A stretch of DNA of 64,000 bases from Ruegeria sp. Alg231-54 (lineage in GTDB: Bacteria > Pseudomonadota > Alphaproteobacteria > Rhodobacterales > Rhodobacteraceae). Positions within the stretch are counted from its first letter, which is position 1. Each line of letters begins with the position of its first letter. The notes beneath the pieces were generated by a model. The model was not told where the DNA came from. It saw only the letters and a program-made list of their open reading frames with translations, and ran no database searches. Location of the stretch: contig NZ_FREZ01000014.1 in assembly GCF_900143525.1 (NCBI RefSeq), positions 1-64,000 of the forward strand, written 5' to 3'. The position numbers and the translations under genes are program-made. Below are positions 44,093 to 53,997 of this stretch, piece after piece.

Positions 44093-44836
44093 ATGCAGGA
44101 CGTGCTTCTAGTCGAAAAGCTGGATACCGATGCCGAATTGGATCGGTTGGCCAAGTATTACAGAACCGCCGGAGGTCCCGGTGTTAAACTGTTGAACAGT
44201 TTGGGGGGGTCGGCGGAATCCTTACTGGAACAACTTCCTGTATCTGTGCGGGAGGGGCTGACAGGGGCCACCGAACAGGCGCTTTGGCTAGCGATGCACG
44301 CAGCCGAGGGTTCGCGTCGCGCCGTTCCTGATCAAAAGCCGTGGGTGAACACGGCTGTCGCAACGGCGATGGGGGCTGCTGGCGGCATGGGTGGCGTGTC
44401 GACTGCCCTGATGGAATTGCCTGCTACGACCGCCATGCTATTGCGTGCCATTCAGGGTGCGGCGTTCCGCGAAGGGTTCGATCCGTCCGAGGAAGGCGTC
44501 AAATTTGATTGCGTTCGGGTCCTGTCTGCAGCTGGACCACTGTCTTTTGACGATGGCGCAGATCTGGGCTTCTTTTCGGTCCGCCTGACGTTGACTGGCC
44601 CAGCGATGCAGAAGCTAATTTCAGCGGTAGCGCCGCGTCTGTCCATTGTACTGGGCCAGAAGCTGGCGGCGCAATCGATACCAGTTCTGGGTGCGATCGC
44701 AGGTGGTGGTACGAACTACGTCTACACCCGGTACTATCAGCAGGTGGCGCGCGTTCACTTCGGGTTGCGGCGACTGGCAATCGATGCCGATATCCCGCAT
44801 GAAGATCTGGTTCGGAAGCTGGCTGCCCGCGTTTGA
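44093..44836 (+). CDS. EcsC-family protein
   Basis: A 247-residue protein matching the EcsC family: alternating short hydrophobic helices, Gly/Ala-rich AVATAMGAAGGMGGVSTALM (about 83-102) and SIPVLGAIAGGGTNYVYTRYY (about 200-220). EcsC is the poorly understood third protein of an ABC exporter locus in Bacillus; here it stands alone with no transporter. ATG at 44093 has an excellent AGGAGGG ribosome site; longer starts at 44069 and 44045 lack one. Confidence 0.85.
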   Translation: MQDVLLVEKLDTDAELDRLAKYYRTAGGPGVKLLNSLGGSAESLLEQLPVSVREGLTGATEQALWLAMHAAEGSRRAVPDQKPWVNTAVATAMGAAGGMGGVSTALMELPATTAMLLRAIQGAAFREGFDPSEEGVKFDCVRVLSAAGPLSFDDGADLGFFSVRLTLTGPAMQKLISAVAPRLSIVLGQKLAAQSIPVLGAIAGGGTNYVYTRYYQQVARVHFGLRRLAIDADIPHEDLVRKLAARV

Positions 44837-44960
44837 AACCGACCTAAATGCTTGGAAGAAACCGCACCATATGGTATTCTGACCCCAGCCGGCCGCTAAA
44901 TGTATAAAAACCTCAAAGGTCGGCGATTGAGGATGAAAGCAGTTTGAAAGGTGGTGCGGC

Positions 44961-45425
44961 GTGATCGGTGCGAGGCAACCGACGTGTCTGCGGGGAAGCG
45001 AACAGCACCTGCGGCTTAAGCATCAATCGGCAGCGCTCTGCTATCGCATCAAACACGGAAAGCTCAGGGTTTTGCTGATCACAACGCGCAAATCCAAGCG
45101 CTGGATCATACCGAAGGGCTGGCTGATCGAGGATATGACACCGTCGCAAACCGCCAGACGAGAAGCTTGGGAAGAGGCTGGGGTTAAAGGCAATTGCGCA
45201 ATCAAGCCCATGGGTCGTTTCTCATATTTGAAACCCCGCTCCAGTACGAACCCCGTATTGTGTCTGGTGGATGTCTTTCCCCTCTGTGTTACGTCCATTG
45301 CGCCTGAATTTCCTGAACGGGCCCAACGAAAGCGAGAATGGGTTTCGCCTAAAAAAGCGGCCTCTCTGGTGAAATCGCGGGAACTGTCCCTTTTGTTACG
45401 CCGTCTTGGCCCGATTCTACACTGA
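44961..45425 (+). CDS. NUDIX hydrolase, DIPP-like
   Basis: A 154-residue pyrophosphatase. The Nudix box reads GWLIEDMTPSQTARREAWEEAGV (about residues 53-75), with all key Gly and Glu residues. SAALCYRIKHGKLRVLLITTR before it and RWIIPKGW are typical of the diphosphoinositol polyphosphate/diadenosine hydrolase group. The start is GTG at 44961. Substrate is inferred only. Confidence 0.88.
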   Translation: MIGARQPTCLRGSEQHLRLKHQSAALCYRIKHGKLRVLLITTRKSKRWIIPKGWLIEDMTPSQTARREAWEEAGVKGNCAIKPMGRFSYLKPRSSTNPVLCLVDVFPLCVTSIAPEFPERAQRKREWVSPKKAASLVKSRELSLLLRRLGPILH

Positions 45426-45496
45426 GTCGCCTTGCGAAGGGCTTGATCTTGCCATGTCTGTCGGTATCTATTTGCCTACCGGAAAATGGACGGACC

Positions 45497-45940
45497 ATGA
45501 TTCAATATTCGCTGAAATGCAGCCGAGACCATACATTTGACAGTTGGTTTCAATCGGCCGCCGCTTACGACAAACTCGCCTCCGCAGGTATGGTGACCTG
45601 CGTTGTGTGTGGTGACGCGCAAGTAGATAAGGCTATCATGACCCCTCGCGTTCGTCCGGCCCGCAATGCCCAGACAACTGAACCACAAAGCAAACAAGTG
45701 GATGTCGCGACCCCGTCGCCAGATATCGAGAAGGTGCTGGCCGATCTGCGCCGCAAGGTCGAGGAAAACTCGGACTATGTCGGTAAGGATTTTGCCAAAG
45801 AGGCGCGTAAGATCCATTTGGGCGATGCGCCCGAACGCGCGATCTATGGCGAAGCCAAACCCGATGAGGCCAAAGCGTTGATCGAAGACGGGGTGCCAGT
45901 TTCGCCGTTGCCTTTCCTACCCACCCGTAAAACGAACTGA
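45497..45940 (+). CDS. DUF1178 family protein
   Basis: A 147-residue protein of unknown function. The N-terminus carries a likely metal site: SLKCSRDHTFDSWFQS and VTCVVCGDAQVDKAIMTP (Cys8 and the CxxC pair), as in zinc-ribbon proteins. The rest is charged (IEKVLADLRRKVEENSDYVG, FAKEARKIHLGDAPERAIYG). Start at ATG 45497, preferred over the open frame from 45443. Next gene begins after 3 bases. Confidence 0.87.
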   Translation: MIQYSLKCSRDHTFDSWFQSAAAYDKLASAGMVTCVVCGDAQVDKAIMTPRVRPARNAQTTEPQSKQVDVATPSPDIEKVLADLRRKVEENSDYVGKDFAKEARKIHLGDAPERAIYGEAKPDEAKALIEDGVPVSPLPFLPTRKTN

Positions 45941-45943
45941 CCC

Positions 45944-46582
45944 ATGCATATCGTCATCACCGGGGCTAATCGCGGAATTGGACAAGCTCTGGCAGATCGT
46001 TATCGCGCGCAGGGCCATGACGTAACCGGAACCGCGCGGGATTCCAGTGCGCAGCTTGTACTGGATGTGACAGACCCGAAGCAGCAGGCTTCTATGGCAG
46101 AAGGGCTTGCGGGTCGTCCGGTTGATCTGTTGATCTGCAACGCCGGGGTCTATCTGGACAAAGGCCACGGCATAGACGGCTATCCTGCCGACATGTGGGC
46201 GCAGAGTTTTGCGACCAATGTGACGGGCGTGTTTCTGACCGTGCAGGCGCTTTTGCCCAATCTTCAGGCCGCGAAAGGCAAGGTTGCGATCCTGTCGTCC
46301 CAGATGGCGTCGCATACGCGCGCGCCCGGTGGCAGCTATATCTATCGCGCGTCCAAGGCGGCGGCTCTGAATCTGGGGCGCAATCTGGCGACGGATCTGC
46401 GCGCGGATGGAGTCGCCGTTGGCATCTACCATCCGGGTTGGGTGCAGACGGATATGGGGGGCACTCAGGCTGCGATCACTGTTGATCAGGCTGCCGACGG
46501 GTTGCTTGACCGCTTTGGCGCATTGTCACTTGCCACAACCGGGTGTTTTGAAACCTGGGACGGTCAGCCGCACGATTATTGA
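45944..46582 (+). CDS. Short-chain dehydrogenase/reductase
   Basis: A 212-residue SDR. NAD(P)-binding ITGANRGIGQALA, LICNAGVY, catalytic Ser in ILSSQMASH and Tyr-Lys in YIYRASKAA are all present. It looks like the C-factor/CsgA subgroup. Three bases separate it from the DUF1178 gene, so they are co-transcribed. It overlaps the next gene (opposite strand) by 7 bases at the 3' ends. Confidence 0.88.
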   Translation: MHIVITGANRGIGQALADRYRAQGHDVTGTARDSSAQLVLDVTDPKQQASMAEGLAGRPVDLLICNAGVYLDKGHGIDGYPADMWAQSFATNVTGVFLTVQALLPNLQAAKGKVAILSSQMASHTRAPGGSYIYRASKAAALNLGRNLATDLRADGVAVGIYHPGWVQTDMGGTQAAITVDQAADGLLDRFGALSLATTGCFETWDGQPHDY

Positions 46583-46929
46583 CGTTTCAACGCTGCCGTG
46601 GGGATTTCGTAAACTTCATCCGGATCGATGAAGACCACCGTTAAATCGCCCCGTGTTTCATGGCTGATCCGGGCAGGTGAGCTGCTAGAGGTCGGGATGC
46701 CATCCGTGAAATAGATGCTGCGCACTTCGGCGCCGCCCAGTCCCACTGCCAGGGTCGTGGTCCCGTCGTCATGGTGTCGCAGTTCGGCGTGGCAGCTGCT
46801 TAGCGCCGCACCGGCTTTGGCACAGGGCACCGTGCCCAAAGCATTCTTGCCGTCGGTTGCTGCCAGCGTTGAAACCTGCGCAAAGGCGGATGAAGACAAA
46901 AGGGCGAAGACTGCAGCAACGCGGAACAT
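46576..46929 (-). CDS. Small exported protein of unknown function
   Basis: A 117-residue protein with a signal peptide (MFRVAAVFALLSSSAFAQ) and a short beta-rich region with two Cys (VPCAKAGAALSSCHAELR) that may form a disulphide. No family recognised. It is convergent with the SDR gene and its stop lies inside that gene. A real gene is likely because of the clean signal peptide and codon usage. Confidence 0.7.
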   Translation of the reverse strand: MFRVAAVFALLSSSAFAQVSTLAATDGKNALGTVPCAKAGAALSSCHAELRHHDDGTTTLAVGLGGAEVRSIYFTDGIPTSSSSPARISHETRGDLTVVFIDPDEVYEIPTAALKRQ

Positions 46930-47094
46930 GGAAAACCTCTGGGAGTAATTGCGGGGTGCAGGCTGACAGCCTCTGTGTCGGTTGTAAAGCGGTCAGATGC
47001 GGCCATCCGACCGGTTTTGAACTCTTGCCCTCGCGCCCCCCCTCGCATAAGACGCACGGGATCAGAAATCCAAGGCGCGGAGACACTTGCCCCC

Positions 47095-48333
47095 ATGCCC
47101 TTACTCGTGATGAAATTTGGCGGCACGTCGGTTGCCAACCTTGACCGTATCCGCCGCGCAGCGAAGCGCATCGGCGTCGAAGTGGCGAAGGGGTATGACG
47201 TGATCGTCATCGTCTCGGCCATGTCCGGCAAGACAAACGAGCTTGTGGGCTGGGTCGACGAAACATCGCCACTATACGATGCGCGCGAATATGATGCCGT
47301 CGTGTCCTCGGGTGAGAATATCACCGCTGGCCTGATGGCGTTGACGTTGCAGGAAATGGATGTCCCGGCCCGCAGCTGGCAGGGCTGGCAGGTTCCGCTG
47401 ATGACCACCAGCGCCCACAGCCAGGCCCGGATCGAAGAAATTCCGACCGATAACCTGAACCAGAAGTTTGGTGAGGGCATGAAGGTTGCCGTCGTCGCCG
47501 GGTTCCAGGGCATTAGCCCCGAAGGCCGTATCACGACCCTGGGCCGGGGTGGGTCGGACACCACCGCCGTGGCATTTGCCGCCGCCTTCGGTGCCGAGCG
47601 GTGCGACATCTACACGGACGTTGACGGTGTCTATACCACCGACCCGCGCATCTGCGAGAAGGCACGCAAGCTGGACCGCATTTCGTTCGAGGAAATGCTG
47701 GAATTGGCCTCGCTGGGGGCAAAGGTGCTGCAGACCCGTTCGGTTGAATTGGCGATGCGGTATAAGGTGAAGCTGCGCGTTCTCTCAAGCTTTGAAGAAC
47801 AATCCGACGAGGCCGGTACGCTGGTCTGCGATGAGGAGGATATCATGGAATCCAATGTTGTGGCCGGTGTGGCCTATTCCCGCGACGAAGCCAAGATGAC
47901 CGTTGTATCGGTGGCTGACCGCCCGGGCATCGCGTCGATCATTTTTACCGCGCTCAGCGATGCGGGCGTGAATGTCGATATGATCGTGCAGAACATCTCG
48001 GACGAGGGGCGCACGGACATGACCTTCTCCTGCCCCACCGATCAGGTGGCACGCGCCGAACAGGCATTGCTGGCAATCAAGGATGCGGGTGAGCTGAACT
48101 ATGCCGAACTGGTCGCGGACCAGGATGTTTGCAAGGTCTCGGTCGTGGGGATCGGCATGCGCTCGCAGTCGGGTGTGGCGGCCAAGATGTTCAAGATACT
48201 CTCGGATGAGGGGATCAACATCAAGGTCATTACAACCTCTGAGATAAAAATTTCCGTCCTAGTCGACAGGAAATACATGGAACTTGCTGTTCAGGCACTG
48301 CATGATGCCTTTGAATTGGACAAGGCGGCCTGA
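47095..48333 (+). CDS. lysC: Aspartate kinase
   Basis: A 412-residue enzyme, the first step to Lys, Met and Thr. Kinase domain with VMKFGGTSVA (residues 5-14), the aspartate-binding IVSAMSGKTNEL and RGGSDTTAVA, then two C-terminal ACT domains (about 268-340 SVADRPGIASIIFTAL and 350-410 VVGIGMRSQSGVAAKMF), so feedback-inhibited. The upstream frame to 46975 has no ribosome site; ATG 47095 is preferred. A ptsP gene follows after 46 bases. Confidence 0.95.
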   Translation: MPLLVMKFGGTSVANLDRIRRAAKRIGVEVAKGYDVIVIVSAMSGKTNELVGWVDETSPLYDAREYDAVVSSGENITAGLMALTLQEMDVPARSWQGWQVPLMTTSAHSQARIEEIPTDNLNQKFGEGMKVAVVAGFQGISPEGRITTLGRGGSDTTAVAFAAAFGAERCDIYTDVDGVYTTDPRICEKARKLDRISFEEMLELASLGAKVLQTRSVELAMRYKVKLRVLSSFEEQSDEAGTLVCDEEDIMESNVVAGVAYSRDEAKMTVVSVADRPGIASIIFTALSDAGVNVDMIVQNISDEGRTDMTFSCPTDQVARAEQALLAIKDAGELNYAELVADQDVCKVSVVGIGMRSQSGVAAKMFKILSDEGINIKVITTSEIKISVLVDRKYMELAVQALHDAFELDKAA

Positions 48334-48379
48334 GCATTTCTGCCAAAGGTCTCGCCTGATTCCGTAATTTGGGTGGGAT

Positions 48380-50623
48380 ATGGCGCAAGGCACCGAAACA
48401 GAATCCCGCAAGCTGCTGGGGCGGCTGCGCGAAGAGATGGCAAGCGAAGCCGCCGGTCAGGAACGTCTTGACCGGATCACGCATTTGATTGCCGACAGTA
48501 TTCGGGCCGAGGTGTGCTCGATCTATCTGTTCCGGGATGCAGACACCCTTGAGCTTTGCGCGACCGAAGGGTTGTCGCCAGAGGCGGTTCACAAAACACG
48601 TATGCGGTTGGGTGAAGGCCTTGTGGGTCATGTCGCGCAATCCGGCAAGGTCGTGAATACTGCAGACGCGCCTTCGACCAAAGGGTTTCGGTACATGCCG
48701 GAAACTGGTGAAGAGAGGTTCTCGTCTTTCCTTGGGGTGCCGATCCAGCGTTTGGGTGAAAAGCTGGGCGTACTGGTCGTTCAATCCCGTGATGCGCGCG
48801 TGTATTCTGCTGACGAGGTCTATGCGCTGGAAGTGGTCGCCATGGTCTTGGCCGAAATGACCGAGCTTGGTGCCTTTGTGGGCGAGGGCGCAGCGCTTTC
48901 ACCCCGGCACCAGCAATCGGTGCAATTTGAGGGTGGACCAGCACAGGAAGGATCTGCAGAAGGGCATGTCTGGTTGCATGAACCCCGTGTTGTTGTCACC
49001 AACCCGATTGCCGACGATCCCCATCGCGAACGCGAACGTCTGAACGAAGCCGTGGATGAGCTGCGCGTGGGTGTCGACAAGATGCTTGAGATTTCGCAGG
49101 GCGGTGACACGGAGCAATTGCAGGTTCTGGAAGCCTATCGCATGTTTGCCAATTCCAAAGGCTGGATGCGTCGGATGGAAGAGGACATTGCCCTGGGCCT
49201 TAGCGCTGAAGCCGCGGTTGAGAAAGAGCAATCGCAAGCCCGCGCCCGCATGGGGCAGGTTACCGATCCCTATCTGCGTGAACGGCTGGCAGACCTGGAT
49301 GACCTCAGTAACCGGCTGCTGCGTATCCTGACCGGGCAGGGGGGCACCAACGGAGCCGACCTGCCACCCGATCCGATCCTGGTTGCCCGAAATATCGGGC
49401 CTGGGGATCTGCTGGAATATGGTCGCTCGTTGAAAGGGATCGTTCTTGAGGAAGGCTCAGTCGGTAGCCACGCAACGATTGTGGCTCGCGCCCTGGCAAT
49501 TCCACTGGTGGTTCACGTTGGGCACATCACCACGGAGGCATTGAACGGAGATCATATTCTGGTCGATGGCGATCAGGGCATGGTCCAACTGCGTCCGGAA
49601 GATACAGTTGTCTCCGCGTTTCGCGATAAAATTGCCATGCAGGCCAAAGCTCAGGAACGCTATGCCTCGATTCGTGATACTCCGACAGTGACGCGCGATG
49701 GTGAACGGATCAATCTGGTTATGAATGCGGGCCTGATGGCGGATCTGCCGTCGTTGGGCAATTCCGGGGCCGAGGGTGTGGGCCTGTTTCGCACCGAGCT
49801 TCAGTTCCTGATCCGCAACCAGATGCCCAAGCGGTCCGAGCTTGTGACACAGTATCAACGCGTCATGGATGCTGCTGGCGACATGCGCGTGGTGTTCCGC
49901 ACACTGGATATCGGGTCGGATAAAGTTCTGCCCTACATGAAGCACGTCGAAGAGCCGAACCCGGCTTTGGGCTGGCGCGCTATTCGCGTTGGTCTGGACA
50001 AACGCGGCGTGATGCGGATGCAGTTGCAGGCGTTGATGCGTGCAGCCAATGGGCGACCTTTGACAATCATGTTCCCGTTTGTGGCGCAGGCCGAAGAATA
50101 CCGTGAGGCACGTTGGGAAGTGAAAAAGACCATCGAACGCGAAAAGCGCCTTGGTCATGTGCTACCAGAATCGATCGAAGTTGGCGCAATGCTGGAAACG
50201 CCGTCTCTCGCCTTTGCCCCGCAGAAATTCTTTGATGAGGTCGATTTCGTCTCGATCGGGGGCAACGACCTGAAACAGTTCTTTTTTGCCGCTGACCGCG
50301 AAAACGAACTGGTGCGCCGACGCTATGATACGCTGAATGTCAGCTTCCTGACCTTCATCGAACGGATTGTCGAACGCTGCAATATCTCGAACACGCCGTT
50401 GTCTTTCTGTGGCGAGGATGCCGGGCGACCGGTTGAGGCGCTATGTCTGGCAGCTATGGGTATTCGGACCTTGTCCATGCGCCCTGCGTCGATAGGCCCG
50501 GTCAAAAGCGTGCTGTTGCGCGCCGACCTGCAGTCACTGCGTAAGATCATCGCTGACGCCCGCCATCGTGGAGACCAATCGGTTCGATCCTCGGTAATGG
50601 AGTGGTTGCGGAATCAGGGTTGA
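48380..50623 (+). CDS. ptsP: Phosphoenolpyruvate-protein phosphotransferase PtsP (EI-Ntr)
   Basis: A 747-residue enzyme I of the nitrogen-related phosphotransferase system, almost the same length as E. coli PtsP (748). An N-terminal GAF domain (about 20-150), the phosphohistidine domain with His in GSVGSHATIVARALAIP (about 360-376), and the PEP-binding TIM barrel with TLDIGSDKVLPYM, FVSIGGNDLKQF and SFCGEDAGRP. NPr and EIIA-Ntr are not in the window. It follows lysC closely, an order seen in other Rhodobacterales. Confidence 0.94.
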   Translation: MAQGTETESRKLLGRLREEMASEAAGQERLDRITHLIADSIRAEVCSIYLFRDADTLELCATEGLSPEAVHKTRMRLGEGLVGHVAQSGKVVNTADAPSTKGFRYMPETGEERFSSFLGVPIQRLGEKLGVLVVQSRDARVYSADEVYALEVVAMVLAEMTELGAFVGEGAALSPRHQQSVQFEGGPAQEGSAEGHVWLHEPRVVVTNPIADDPHRERERLNEAVDELRVGVDKMLEISQGGDTEQLQVLEAYRMFANSKGWMRRMEEDIALGLSAEAAVEKEQSQARARMGQVTDPYLRERLADLDDLSNRLLRILTGQGGTNGADLPPDPILVARNIGPGDLLEYGRSLKGIVLEEGSVGSHATIVARALAIPLVVHVGHITTEALNGDHILVDGDQGMVQLRPEDTVVSAFRDKIAMQAKAQERYASIRDTPTVTRDGERINLVMNAGLMADLPSLGNSGAEGVGLFRTELQFLIRNQMPKRSELVTQYQRVMDAAGDMRVVFRTLDIGSDKVLPYMKHVEEPNPALGWRAIRVGLDKRGVMRMQLQALMRAANGRPLTIMFPFVAQAEEYREARWEVKKTIEREKRLGHVLPESIEVGAMLETPSLAFAPQKFFDEVDFVSIGGNDLKQFFFAADRENELVRRRYDTLNVSFLTFIERIVERCNISNTPLSFCGEDAGRPVEALCLAAMGIRTLSMRPASIGPVKSVLLRADLQSLRKIIADARHRGDQSVRSSVMEWLRNQG

Positions 50624-50656
50624 TTTTCCAGTTGCGCTTCCCTATTCAGTGCCTGA

Positions 50657-50672
50657 ATGTTAGCGGTAACAA
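50657..50672. promoter_or_regulatory. LacI-family type operator upstream of zwf-edd-eda
   Basis: ATGTTAGCGGTAACAA fits TGTTA-NCGN-TAACA, a central CG with inverted TGTTA/TAACA arms, the usual form of LacI-family sites; it differs from the E. coli gluconate-repressor site ATGTTA-N4-TAACAT only at the last base. It is 69-84 bases before the zwf start. The repressor gene is not in the window. Confidence 0.65.
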
Positions 50673-50740
50673 TGCTTGCATCACAAGGACCAGTGATAAC
50701 TTCGCCTGAGTGATGCCAGCAGATTTGAAGGAGCCCATAG

Positions 50741-52186
50741 ATGGTTTCACGCGTAATCCCGGTAGACCCGTTCGATCTGGTGCTATTCGGCGCGACCGGC
50801 GATCTGGCGCAGCGCAAGATCTTGCCCGGGCTCTATCATCGGTTCGAAGTCGGCCAGATGCCCGAAGACGCAAAGATCATCGGCACGGCGCGGTCCGACA
50901 TGAACAGTGACGGGTTCCGTGACCAAATACGCGCCTCGATGAAAGAATTTGCGCCTGCGTTCAAAAAGGACGTTCTGGAACAGTTTCTGAGCCATGTTGA
51001 ATACGTTCCCGTTGACGCACTGGGAGACTCCGGTTGGACAGACCTTGCCAATACCTTGCGTCCTGACGTTGTACGCGCGTTCTACCTGTCGGTTGGCCCC
51101 AGCCTTTTCTCCGGTATCGCAAAAAGGCTCAGCGATCATGGTATGGCGACGCCCGACAGCCGTATCGTGGTCGAAAAACCCTTTGGCCACGACCTCGCTT
51201 CGGCCCAGGCGCTGAACTCCGGGCTGCGAGCCTGCTTTGAAGAGCATCAGATATATCGGATCGACCACTATTTGGGAAAGGAAACGGTCCAGAACCTGAT
51301 GGCGCTGCGCTTTGCCAATTCCCTGTTCGAACCTCTCTGGAACGCGACACATGTCGATCATGTTCAGATTACAGTGGCCGAGACTGTTGGCGTCGAAGGG
51401 CGCGGAGCCTATTACGATCAGTCCGGTGCAATGCGGGACATGGTGCAGAACCATCTGGTTCAGCTATTGTGCCTGACTGCGATGGAACCTCCGTCCAAAT
51501 TTTCGCCCAACGCCGTGCGTGACGAGAAGGTCAAGGTGATCGAGGCGCTGGAGCCCGTTGCGCCGTCTGACATCGCACGCGGTCAATACCGTTCGAGCAA
51601 GGGCGGCGACGGTTATTTGGATCATGTTGGCAACCCCGCAAGCCGCACCGAAAGCTACATCGCTCTTAAGGCTCATATCGGCAACTGGCGCTGGGCCAGT
51701 GTGCCGTTCTATTTGCGAACTGGAAAACGCCTGCGGGCTCGCGAATCCGAAATCGCGGTGTTTTTCCGGGATCCGCCGCATACGATCTTCCCCAATGTCG
51801 GCCCGCTGCACGGCAACGTGCTGGTGATCCGCCTGCAACCGGACGAAGGTATTACCCTGCGCACGACGATCAAAGAACCGGGGCAGGGCGGGTTCCGCCT
51901 GTCAGATGTTGCACTGGACATGAGTTTTGCCGAGGCGCTTGGGGACGAAGCACAATCGCCGGATGCATATGAGCGTTTGGTGATGGACGTTATCCGCGGC
52001 GACCAAACCCTGTTCATGCGCGGGGACGAGGCCGAAGCCGCCTGGGCCTGGGTTGATCCCATTATTCACAGTTGGGAAGAGCGTGGAGATCGCCCCGCAA
52101 AATATGATCAGGGCAGTTCCGGCCCAGAAGAAGCGCTGATGCTGATGCATCGCGATGGGCGCCGCTGGCGTCAGATCGGAGGGTAA
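50741..52186 (+). CDS. zwf: Glucose-6-phosphate 1-dehydrogenase
   Basis: A 481-residue NADP-linked enzyme making 6-phosphogluconolactone. Cofactor-binding LFGATGDLAQRKILPGLY (about residue 13) and the substrate/active-site RIDHYLGKETVQNLMALRFAN (about 172-192, His-containing). GAAGGAG lies before the ATG. It is first gene of an operon zwf-edd-eda; edd begins 2 bases after its stop. Confidence 0.95.
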   Translation: MVSRVIPVDPFDLVLFGATGDLAQRKILPGLYHRFEVGQMPEDAKIIGTARSDMNSDGFRDQIRASMKEFAPAFKKDVLEQFLSHVEYVPVDALGDSGWTDLANTLRPDVVRAFYLSVGPSLFSGIAKRLSDHGMATPDSRIVVEKPFGHDLASAQALNSGLRACFEEHQIYRIDHYLGKETVQNLMALRFANSLFEPLWNATHVDHVQITVAETVGVEGRGAYYDQSGAMRDMVQNHLVQLLCLTAMEPPSKFSPNAVRDEKVKVIEALEPVAPSDIARGQYRSSKGGDGYLDHVGNPASRTESYIALKAHIGNWRWASVPFYLRTGKRLRARESEIAVFFRDPPHTIFPNVGPLHGNVLVIRLQPDEGITLRTTIKEPGQGGFRLSDVALDMSFAEALGDEAQSPDAYERLVMDVIRGDQTLFMRGDEAEAAWAWVDPIIHSWEERGDRPAKYDQGSSGPEEALMLMHRDGRRWRQIGG

Positions 52187-52188
52187 TC

Positions 52189-53994
52189 ATGGTACATTCA
52201 GTCATCACCGACGTCACTCAACGTATCATCGACCGCAGCGCCGAACTGCGCGGCCCGCATATTGAGCGTATGGAGCATGCCCGATCCAAGGGACCGGCGC
52301 GCGCGCATTTGTCTTGCAGCGGTCAAGCCCACGCCTATGCCGGTGCGGGAGAGGATCAGCAAGCGATGGCCACTGATACGGCCGGTAATCTGGGCATCGT
52401 CACCGCCTATAACGACATGCTTTCTGCCCACCAGCCTTTCGAGCGATATCCCGGCCTGATCCGCGATGCGATCCGAGCCGCAGGTGGCACTGCACAAGTT
52501 GCGGGTGGCGTGCCAGCCATGTGTGACGGTGTCACCCAAGGCGAGGCAGGGATGGAGTTGTCTCTGTTTTCCCGGGACGTGATTGCCCTGGCGACCGGAG
52601 TGGCGCTGAGCCACAACACCTACGATGCGGCCGTTTTCTTAGGCGTCTGTGACAAGATCGTGCCCGGTTTGATTATCGGCGCACAGGCGTTCGGCCACCT
52701 GCCCGCTGTGTTCCTGCCAGCCGGACCGATGACCAGCGGTCTGCCCAACGATGAAAAAGCCAAGATTCGCCAGAAATTTGCCGCAGGAGAGATCGGCCGT
52801 GACGAGCTTATGGCCGCTGAAATGGCCGCGTATCACGGACCGGGCACTTGTACTTTTTATGGCACCGCGAACACCAATCAGATGCTGATGGAATTCATGG
52901 GCCTGCACTTGCCGGGCTCCAGCTTTGTGAATCCCAACACGCCTCTGCGGGACGCACTGACCGAGGAGGGCGCGCGCCGCGCCCTGTCGCTGAGTGCGCT
53001 GGGCAATCATTATACGCCGGTCTATCAGGTTTTGGATGAGTGGGCGTTTGTGAACGGCATCGTGGGGCTGATGGCCACGGGTGGGTCAACCAACCTGCTG
53101 ATCCATCTGATCGCAATGGCGCGCGCAGGTGGTATAGTGTTGGATTGGCAGGATTTTTCTGACATTTCCGCCGTGGTGCCTTTGGTTGCGCGGGTTTATC
53201 CAAACGGTCTGGCAGACGTGAACCACTTCCACGCAGCGGGTGGTCTTGGGTACTGCATTGGAACGCTACTGGAAGACGGGCTGCTGCACCCCGACACTCT
53301 GACTGTCGCGGGGCAGGGGCTGCAGAATTATACCAAAGAACCGAAGCTGAAGAACGGTGAGCTGGTTTGGGAAGACGGTGCCGGCCACAGCCTGAACGAA
53401 AAAATCGTCCGCCCGGCGAAAGACCCGTTCCAACCCACTGGTGGTTTGTCGCGCCTGACTGGCAATTTGGGCACCGGCGTGATGAAGGTTTCGGCCGTCG
53501 CCCCGGAACATCAGGTTGTCGAAGCGCCTGTACGCGTGTTCCATGATCAGGATGAGGCGAAAGCCGCATTCAAGGCCGGAGAGTTCACCGGCGACGTCAT
53601 CGTTGTTGTCCGGTTCCAGGGACCCAAAGCAAATGGCATGCCCGAGCTACACTCGCTGACGCCGATCCTTTCGATCTTGCAGGGCCGTGGGCAAAAGGTG
53701 GCGCTTGTAACCGATGGTCGTATGTCCGGCGCGTCTGGTAAAGTCCCTGCGGCGATCCACATCTGTCCCGAGGCGCTGGATGGCGGGCCGATCGCTTACC
53801 TGCAGGATGGCGACATCTTGCGCGTCGATGCGGTGAAGGGCGAGTTGGAGATTCTGACCCCCGGGGTTCTGGACCGTACGCCTGCCACTGCTGATCTGTC
53901 GGCCAACCAACACGGCGTAGGGCGCGACCTCTTCGCTACCTTCCGGCAAAATGTCGGATCAGCAGACACCGGCGCCAGTATTTTCGGAGTTTGA
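52189..53994 (+). CDS. edd: Phosphogluconate dehydratase
   Basis: A 601-residue iron-sulfur dehydratase of the IlvD/Edd family that turns 6-phosphogluconate into KDPG. Cluster-binding Cys-containing stretches [18 protein letters not shown] (about 107-124), [13 protein letters not shown] and [15 protein letters not shown], and [18 protein letters not shown] near the C-terminus, are all typical. Only 2 bases after zwf and 3 before eda, so the three are one transcript. Confidence 0.95.
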   Translation: MVHSVITDVTQRIIDRSAELRGPHIERMEHARSKGPARAHLSCSGQAHAYAGAGEDQQAMATDTAGNLGIVTAYNDMLSAHQPFERYPGLIRDAIRAAGGTAQVAGGVPAMCDGVTQGEAGMELSLFSRDVIALATGVALSHNTYDAAVFLGVCDKIVPGLIIGAQAFGHLPAVFLPAGPMTSGLPNDEKAKIRQKFAAGEIGRDELMAAEMAAYHGPGTCTFYGTANTNQMLMEFMGLHLPGSSFVNPNTPLRDALTEEGARRALSLSALGNHYTPVYQVLDEWAFVNGIVGLMATGGSTNLLIHLIAMARAGGIVLDWQDFSDISAVVPLVARVYPNGLADVNHFHAAGGLGYCIGTLLEDGLLHPDTLTVAGQGLQNYTKEPKLKNGELVWEDGAGHSLNEKIVRPAKDPFQPTGGLSRLTGNLGTGVMKVSAVAPEHQVVEAPVRVFHDQDEAKAAFKAGEFTGDVIVVVRFQGPKANGMPELHSLTPILSILQGRGQKVALVTDGRMSGASGKVPAAIHICPEALDGGPIAYLQDGDILRVDAVKGELEILTPGVLDRTPATADLSANQHGVGRDLFATFRQNVGSADTGASIFGV

Positions 53995-53997
53995 CCC

